Origin: Misgurnus anguillicaudatus
Lineage: Eukaryota > Chordata > Actinopteri > Cypriniformes > Cobitidae
Length of the DNA stretch: 64,000 nt
Direction of reading: 5' to 3'
NCBI RefSeq assembly: GCF_027580225.2
Contig: NC_073354.2
Location: 29,036,001 to 29,100,000 of the forward strand
The notes beneath the pieces are model-generated. The model worked only from the letters and a program-made list of their open reading frames with translations, searched no databases and was not told the DNA's origin. How positions within the stretch are numbered: position 1 is the stretch's first letter; the number at the start of each line of letters is the position of its first letter. Positions 56,708 to 64,000 of this stretch are shown in pieces. The position numbers and the translations under genes were made by a program.

Positions 56708-58117
56708 AAAATGTTTTTCCCCTCTCGGGTTGCCAAACACATACAAGTTGCCAAACACATACAAGAGAACTTGTGGCTAAAACTGGTACTGCAATCACAC
56801 AACTGGTGGCCAATACACAAAAGACAACATAAACATCAGTTGAGGGCTGCAACTCCACTTTTTAAATGACAATATCCTGACTGGACCACTGTTGTCAGTG
56901 ATATAAGTATTTGAAATGAAATTGATTTCTTAATGTCTAGTGACATATCAGGGCCAATTTTATGATTCATTGATATAAATTTCTTACATACTGTTCCTTT
57001 AACAATTGAAGGATTTTTTTAAGTTAATACAACTTTCACTTTTTACAGTGTAGTTTTATATGTTGTCAGGTAAAATTTTGCGGGAAAAATGTCACTTGTT
57101 TTTTCACATAAAGATAAGTGTGTAAAGTAACCTGCAATCTATGTTTCAAACAGAGATGGCGATAGAGCAAACATTAAAGATTGCAGCTAGACATTTTATT
57201 TACTGATTTGAGTGGAGTTGCGTAGATATACATCACCCAAATTTAAATTAAGCATTTTAAACCAACTATCTGACGAGTAACTCATTTTGTATATTCTTTG
57301 TTCAACAAAGCTAATATTTACTCGGCTCCTGGTGAGTATTGATATATTGGATCCTGAATACAAGCGAAACGAATCTCAAGCCGTTCTGAGGATCAGAACT
57401 GCTAGCGTGTCAGAAGTACTTGTTGTTGTTTACAGTAACACAATTTGTTTTTTCCAAGGGCGCTAACATCTCTATAGTTGCTTCATTTTCATCATCAAAT
57501 TGTATCCAAAAGATACATTCTTCCAATTGTGAAATCTCAGAAATTTCCACATAGTCTGATTATGTTTTCCGTTGTTCAACGGTTTCACCTCGCACCTCTT
57601 CCTGCCAGAAAAACTTCTGCGTTGAGAAAGACTTGTGGAAAACATGTCAGGGTATGTTTACTTTTGGACATTGTAAAATTACCCCCCTTGGCAGCATATA
57701 ACCACTATGTGGTTAGTGTTGAAATTTATGTACGTTCCTAAACAGTGTCCCGTAACATTGTGATTCGAGCACTTATCCGTAGAAGGTCTTATTGATAGAG
57801 GCAAGGGGATTAAACCCACAGTGCTGTTAACATTATTTTGAGTGGTCTGACGTTAACGATTACTCTTTTGAGAGGACATCGTGTATATTCATCCAGTCAC
57901 ATGATCGTATCCTCAGAGCCCAATATGTGTGTGGTCTTAACAACTATGTTCAATTGTCCAAGATAATGATCTTGTTATGTTGAAAACCATCCAGCTGTTT
58001 CAAGCTCTAGTTATACGTGAGATATAACAGTTGAATCTTTTTGAAATTAATGCTCAAACTGAGGTAAGTTTGGGGTGGATTAATGCACAAAATACGAAGA
58101 ATTAATAGCGCCAAAGA
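56708..58117. other. Intergenic DNA, no gene seen
   Basis: AT-rich sequence without supported exons. A short direct repeat, GTTGCCAAACACATACAAG, occurs twice near 56730-56766. The frame at 57478-57741 shows no domain or splice context. Confidence 0.5.
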
Positions 58118-58305
58118 TACGCTGCAAAAAATAATTTTCAAGAAAAAAATTCTTAGTATTTTTGTCGTTTTTAGTAAAAATATCTAAAAATTCTTAAATT
58201 AAGATGCTTTTTCTTGATGACCAAAACGACCCAATAAAATATCAAATTTAAGTGATTTTGTGCATAAAACAAGCAAAAAAACTGCAAAATATACCTTATT
58301 AAACA
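58118..58305. mobile_element. MITE family C, truncated copy
   Basis: It starts CGCTGCAAAAAATAATTTTC and contains CTTAGTATTTTTGTC and CTTGATGACCAAAACGACC, as in 17650-18102. The right end is lost near AACTGCAAAATATACC. Confidence 0.65.
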
Positions 58306-58450
58306 TTTTCAAACCGCAATCACATAACACATAGGTCAAAAACATAAAAACAATATTGGTTTGCTAACAACAAAAGTGAGAGGGACTGGGGCACAGCAAG
58401 CTGAATCTGAAACAAGCCAATTAGAGCTCAGCCTCAAGTCACATGCTTTT

Positions 58451-58611
58451 TTTAAGTTATTTTTTTGGCCGTTTTGCCTTTTATTAACAGTGAATGAGGA
58501 GAGAGGGGTATGGGATCAGCAAATGACCACGAGGCCGGAATCGAACTCGGGTTGCCGAAAGTGCGAAAGCACCACATGTTGGAGCGCTGCCCACTACACC
58601 ATCGGCTCCGA
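58451..58611 (-). mobile_element. tRNA-derived SINE with 16-bp duplication
   Basis: The minus strand carries A box TGGTGTAGTGGGC and B box GAGTTCGATTCCGG. The element is bounded by exact CAAGTCACATGCTTTT at 58435-58450 and 58612-58627. The related site at 44101-44116 is empty. It ends in a T/A-rich tail on the plus-strand left. This is a clear retroposition signature. It is not a functional tRNA gene. Confidence 0.92.
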
Positions 58612-58686
58612 CAAGTCACATGCTTTTAACAAATACACTGACCTACATACACACTCGTTTGGGAGGCGCCCCAGACACACACACAT

Positions 58687-58944
58687 TCTGGTTTCCATGT
58701 TTTGTGGGAACATTCCATAGACGTAATGCATTTTATACCATACAAACTGTATATTCTATTCCCCTTACCTACCCCATTCCCTAACCCCAACCATCACAGA
58801 AAACTTTCTCCTACTTCACATTTTCAAAATACATCATTTTGTTTGATTTATAACCTTGTTTCCTCATGGGGATGTCAAAATGTCCCCACAAGGTCACAAA
58901 AACACTGGTATTCCTATTGGTCCCCACAACGTGATAATTACCAG

Positions 58945-59017
<73 letters not shown>
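58687..59017. repeat. GGTCCCCACAA repeat ending in (CA)n
   Basis: The repeat begins CTGGTTTCCATGTTTTGTGG and contains CTCATGGGGATG, TGTCCCCACAAGGTCAC and ATTGGTCCCCACAACGTG. It then runs into a (AC)35 tract at 58947-59017. The matching site at 44.17 kb has only a few CA units. The microsatellite yields spurious THTH and CVCV frames. Confidence 0.8.
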
Positions 59018-59020
<3 letters not shown>

Positions 59021-59207
59021 CTCAGTTTTGATTTTTTTAATAAATGATAACATGACTAACAGTGAAATAGTACAACTAAATGATTTTATTTTGTATTAAT
59101 TTGCACTTTGCATTGCATTGATTTAACTTTTTGGTAACATGTAAAAAGTAGCTCTCCTCTCTGGCCAGCTTTTCCTCCCTGTGCCCCTTATTGACCAGCC
59201 GCCACTG

Positions 59208-62200
59208 GCTGGCAATAAATCTGTATGGAAAAAGATAAATGTTCAGCAACTCTTCTACTTTTCCTTTAAATGTTTCAATTCAAATATTTATAATAATTAC
59301 TCAAGGTACAAAGTATAATAGACAAACAAGTCATTACCTTAAACCACCCATTGTCCTTCAGCTGGGGCAGTTGGTGAGAGAGTTTTGGGCTTTTTACCCA
59401 TGAGTTGCAAGTTTGAGTCTCAAGGCCAATGAGTTGTGACTGTGGAGCCTTTCAGCAAGGCACTTCTGAATTAAAATGCTGACAATAAATCTGTAGGGCA
59501 AAAAGTTAATTGTTTAGCTTTTTTTCATTATTGTTTTAATAAAAACATATACAGATATTTATAATTATGCAAGAAACAAAGTATAATAAACAAACAAACA
59601 ACCTGAAAGAAAAAAAAGTGTATAATGGCCCTATTCCACCCACTGGAATCCACATCTGAAATAAAATGCTGACAATAAATCTGTAGGAGAAAAAAGTAAA
59701 TTGTTTAGCTTTTTTTCATTAAATGTTTCAATAAAAACATCTACAGATATTTATAATTATGCAAAAAACAAAGTATAATATACAAACAAACAAGTTATTA
59801 CCTGAAAGAAAAAAAAATGTGTATAATGGCCCTCCTCCACCCACTGGAATCCAACTCTGAATTAAAATGCTGACAATAAATCTGTAGGGGAAAAAGTAAA
59901 TTGTTTAGCTTTTTTTCATTAACTGTTTCAATAAAAAGATGTACAAATATTTATATAAATTATGCAAGAAACAAAGTATAATAAACAAACAAACAAACAA
60001 GTATTACCTGAAAGAAAAAAATTTGCATGATGGCCCTCCTCCACCCACTGGAATCCACCTCTGAATTAAAATGCTGACAATAAATCTGTAGGGGAAAAAG
60101 TTCATTGTTTAGCTTTTTTCATTAAATGTTTCAATAAAAACATAAAATTTATAATAATTACACAAGAAACAAAGTATAATAAACAAACAAACAAGTTATA
60201 TTACCTGAAAGAAAAAAATTGTGTAATGGCCCTCCTCCACCCACTGAAATCCACCTCTGAATTAAAATGCTGACAATAAATCTGTAGGGGAAAAAGTTCA
60301 TTGTTTAGCTTTTTTCATTAAATGTTTCAATAAAAACATAAAATTTATAATAATTACACAAGAAACAAAGTATAATAAACAAACAAACAAGTTATATTAC
60401 CTGAAAGAAAAAAATTGTGTAATGGCCCTCCTCCACCCACTGAAATCCACCTCTGAATTAAAATGCTGACAATAAATCTGTAGGGGAAAAAGTTCATTGT
60501 TTAGCTTTTTTCAATAAATGTTTCAATAAAAACATATACAGATATTTATAATTATGCAAGAAACAAAGTATAATAAACAACAAACAAGTTATTACCTGAA
60601 AGAAAAAAATGGTGTAATGGCCCTCCTCCACCCACTGGAATCCACCTCTGAATTAAAATGCTGGCAATAAATCTGTAGGGGAAAAAAGTTCATTGTTTAG
60701 CTTTTTTTCAATAAATGTTTCAATAAAAACATATACAAATATTTATAATAATTATGGCAGAAACAAAGTATAATAAACAAACAAACAAGTTATTACCTGA
60801 ATGAAAAAAAATTGTGTATAATGGCCCTCCTCCACCCACTGGAATCCACCTCTGAATTAAAATGCTGACAATAAATCTGTAGGGGAAAAAGTTCATTGTT
60901 TAGCTTTTTATCCATTAAATGTTTCAATAAAAACATATACAGATATTTATAATTATGCAAGAAACAAAGTATAATAAACAAACATACAACCTGAAAGAAA
61001 AAAAATGGTGTAATGGCCCTCCTCCACCCACTGGAATCCACCTCTGAATTAAAATGCTGACAATAAATCTGTAGGGGAATAAAGTTCATTGTTTAGCTTT
61101 TTTTCATTAAATGTTACTTTCAATAAAAACATTTACAAATATTAATAATAATTACGCAAGAAACAAAGTATAATAAACAAACAAACAAGTTATTACCTGA
61201 AAGAAAAAAAATTGTGTATAATGGCCCTCCTCCACCCACTGGAATCCACCTCTGAATTAAAATGCTGACAACAAATCTGTAGGGGAATAAAGTTCATTGT
61301 TTAGCTTTTTTTCATTAAATGTTACTTTCAATAAAAACATTTACAAATATTAATAATAATTACGCAAGAAACAAAGTATAATAAACAAACAAACAAGTTA
61401 TTACCTGAAAGAAAAAAAATTGTGTATAATGGCCCTCCTCCACCCACTGGAATCCACCTCTGAATTAAAATGCTGACAACAAATCTGTAGGGGAATAAAG
61501 TTCATTGTTTAGCTTTTTTTCATTAAATGTTACTTTCAATAAAAACATTTACAAATATTAATAATAATTACGCAAGAAACAAAGTATAATAAACAAACAA
61601 ACAAGTTATTACCTGAAAGAAAAAAAATTGTGTATAATGGCCCTCCTCCACCCACTGGAATCCACCTCTGAATTAAAATGCTGACAATAAATCTGTAGGG
61701 GAAAAAGTTCATTGTTAAGCTTTTTTTCATTAAATGTTACTTTCAATAAAACATATACAGATATTGATAATTATGCAAGAAACAAAGTATAATAAACAAC
61801 AAACAAGTTATTACCTGAAAGAAAAAAAATTGTGTATAATGACCCTCCTCCACCCACTGGAATCCACCTCTGAATTAAAATGCTGACAACAAATCTGTAG
61901 GGGAATAAAGTTCATTGTTAAGCTTTTTATCCATTAAATGTTTCTATAAAAACATATACAGATATTTATAATAATTACACAAGAAACAAAGTATAATAAA
62001 CAACAAACAAGTTATTACCTGAAAGAAAAAAATCTGTGTATAATGGCCCTCCTCCACCCACTGGAATCCACCTCTGAATTAAAATGCTGACAATAAATCT
62101 GTAGGGGAAAAAAGTTCATTGTTTAGCTTTTTTCAATAAATGTTTCAATAAAAACATATACAGATATTTATAATTATGCAAGAAACAAAGTATAATAAAC

Positions 62201-64000
62201 AAACAAACAAACAAGTTATTACCTGAAAGAAAAAAATGGTGTATAATGTCCCTCCTCCACCCACTGGAATCCACCTCTGGATTAAAATGCTGACAATAAA
62301 TCTGTAGGGGAAAAAGTTCATTGTTAAGCTTTTTTTCATTAAATGTTACTTTCAATAAAACATATACAGATATTGATAATTATGCAAGAAACAAAGTATA
62401 ATAAACAACAAACAAGTTATTACCTGAAAGAAAAAAAATTGTGTATAATGACCCTCCTCCACCCACTGGAATCCACCTCTGAATTAAAATGCTGACAACA
62501 AATCTGTAGGGGAATAAAGTTCATTGTTAAGCTTTTTATCCATTAAATGTTTCTATAAAAACATATACAGATATTTATAATAATTACACAAGAAACAAAG
62601 TATAATAAACAACAAACAAGTTATTACCTGAAAGAAAAAAATCTGTGTATAATGGCCCTCCTCCACCCACTGGAATCCACCTCTGAATTAAAATGCTGAC
62701 AATAAATCTGTAGGGGAAAAAAGTTCATTGTTTAGCTTTTTTCAATAAATGTTTCAATAAAAACATATACAGATATTTATAATTATGCAAGAAACAAAGT
62801 ATAATAAACAAACAAACAAACAAGTTATTACCTGAAAGAAAAAAATGGTGTATAATGTCCCTCCTCCACCCACTGGAATCCACCTCTGGATTAAAATGCT
62901 GACAATAAATCTGTAGGACAATAAAGTTCATTGTTAAGCTTTTTTTCATTAAATGTTACTTTCAATAAAACATATACAGATATTGATAATTATGCAAGAA
63001 ACAAAGTATAATATGCAAACATACAAGTTATTACCTGAAAGAAAAAAAATTGTGTATAATGGCCCTCCTCCACCCACTGGAATCCACCTCTGAATTAAAA
63101 TGCTGGCAATAAATCTGTAGGGGAAAAAAGTTCATTGTTTAGCTTTTTTCATTACACGTTTCAATAAAAACATATACAAATATGAATAATAATTACGCAA
63201 GAAACAAAGTAAAATAAACAAACAAACAAGTTATTACCTGAAAGAAAAAAATTGTGTATAATGGCCCTCCTCCACCCACTGGAATCCACCTCTGAATTAA
63301 AATGCTGACAATAAATCTGTAGGGGAATAAAGTTCATTGTTAAGCTTTTTTTCATTAAATGTTTCTTTCAATAAAACATATACAGATATTGATAATTATG
63401 CAAGAAACAAAGTATAATAAAAAAAAAAACAAGTTATTACCTGAAAGAAAAAAAATTGTGTATAATGTCCCTCCTCCACCCACTGGAATCCAACTCTGAA
63501 TTAAAATGCTGACAATAAATCTGTAGGGGAATAAAGTTCATTGTTAAGCTTTTTATCCATTAAATGTTTCTATAAAAACATATACAGATATTTATAATAA
63601 TTACACAAGAAACAAAGTATAATAAACAACAAACAAGTTATTACCTGAAAGAAAAAAATCTGTGTATAATGGCCCTCCTCCACCCACTGAAATCCACCTC
63701 TGAATTAAAATGCTGACAATAAATCTGTAGGGGAAAAAGTTCATTGTTAAGCTTTTTTTCATTAAATGTTTCTTTCAATAAAACATATACAGATATTGAT
63801 AATTATGCAAGAAACAAAGTATAATAAAAAAAAAAACAAGTTATTACCTGAAAGAAAAAAAATTGTGTATAATGTCCCTCCTCCACCCACTGGAATCCAA
63901 CTCTGAATTAAAATGCTGACAATAAATCTGTAGGGGAATAAAGTTCATTGTTAAGCTTTTTATCCATTAAATGTTTCTATAAAAACATATACAGATATTT
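59208..64000. repeat. Satellite array, ~200-bp unit, about 23 copies
   Basis: The motif TGCTGACAATAAATCTGTAG recurs about every 190-209 bp from 59478 to 63917 and the array continues past the window end. Each unit contains CCCTCCTCCACCCACTGGAA, AAACAAAGTATAATAAAC and TTATTACCTGAAAG. The first unit is longer and more divergent. Later units form higher-order blocks: a 609-bp three-unit block is repeated (61683-62291 and 62292-62900), and a ~407-bp two-unit block occurs near the end. The minus-strand frames of 64-98 codons repeat with the unit and are not genes. Confidence 0.95.

Larger units (their letters stand above)
58312..59207. mobile_element. hAT element (GACCAGCCGCCACTG end), second copy
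   Basis: It matches 43.97-44.31 kb and 45.45-45.51 kb (AATTAGAGCTCAGCCTCA, ACATGACTAACA, GAAATAGTACAACTAAATG, GACCAGCCGC). It lacks the hAT-ZBED insertion, giving a readable empty site near 59130-59150. Its left end is replaced by a family C fragment. It has gained a SINE (58451-58611) and a second repeat (58687-59017). The right terminus abuts the satellite. Confidence 0.8.

Noticed and set aside
58500..58611. Possible tRNA gene on the minus strand
   Set aside because: A and B boxes are present, but there is a 16-bp target duplication and no closing acceptor stem, so it is a SINE.
58811..59053. Cysteine/valine and threonine/histidine repeat proteins
   Set aside because: They are translations of the (CA)35 microsatellite on the two strands.
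60793..63355. Family of repeated 64-98-codon minus-strand frames (IYCQHFN, SSGWRR)
   Set aside because: They recur once per satellite unit, vary in frame with unit length and have no start context. They reflect the satellite sequence.
59208..64000. CRISPR-like regular repeat array
   Set aside because: The units are ~200 bp and tandem with no unique spacers, in a vertebrate genome. It is a satellite.

Overview
The window looks like nuclear DNA of a teleost fish, most likely a cypriniform (carp/zebrafish group). It has spliced vertebrate genes, AT-rich non-coding DNA, and many short palindromic DNA transposons with TTAA-AGGG or 8-bp-duplication ends of the kind common in cyprinid genomes. The species cannot be named from the sequence. 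Every exon and intron below was read by eye from splice signals and frame. No alignment or database search was run.

Five protein-coding genes are supported, in the order nsl1(-), tatdn3(+), spata45(-), flvcr1(+), vash2(+). As I recall it, the human 1q32.3 block carries the same genes (NSL1, TATDN3, SPATA45, FLVCR1, VASH2), so gene order and protein content support each other. nsl1 (844-3651) encodes a kinetochore MIS12-complex subunit. tatdn3 (3904-6601) encodes a TatD-family metal-dependent nuclease. spata45 (6750-7300) encodes a short testis-type protein. flvcr1 (8927-17380) encodes a 12-helix choline/heme-type MFS transporter. vash2 (23604-52687) encodes the catalytic subunit of a tubulin tyrosine carboxypeptidase. 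All five reading frames close exactly across their splice junctions, giving predicted lengths of 246, 266, 80, 528 and 370 aa. nsl1 and tatdn3 share a 252-bp divergent promoter. tatdn3 and spata45 converge, with stop codons 148 bp apart. A perfect RFX X-box lies upstream of spata45. Two vash2 introns carry U12-type (minor spliceosome) signals.

The rest is mostly mobile-element DNA. The flvcr1 introns and 3' UTR, the vash2 introns and 3' UTR, and the 20-22 kb and 55-59 kb intergenic parts hold many non-autonomous elements. Many are nested, and several have target-site duplications I could read directly. The deepest nest (43.3-45.7 kb) is at least three elements deep and contains a decayed BED-zinc-finger transposase start. 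Its order is confirmed by a related copy at 58.3-59.2 kb that lacks the inner insertion. From about 59.2 kb to the window end there is a satellite array of about 23 copies of a ~200-bp unit with local higher-order repeats.

I saw no prokaryotic feature, no CRISPR array and no new gene system. The most useful observations are the two U12 introns of vash2, the X-box at spata45, the CRE that overlaps the tatdn3 start codon, the nested insertions with readable empty sites, the two copies of a transposon carrying a shared exon-like reading frame, and the birth and homogenisation pattern of the satellite.
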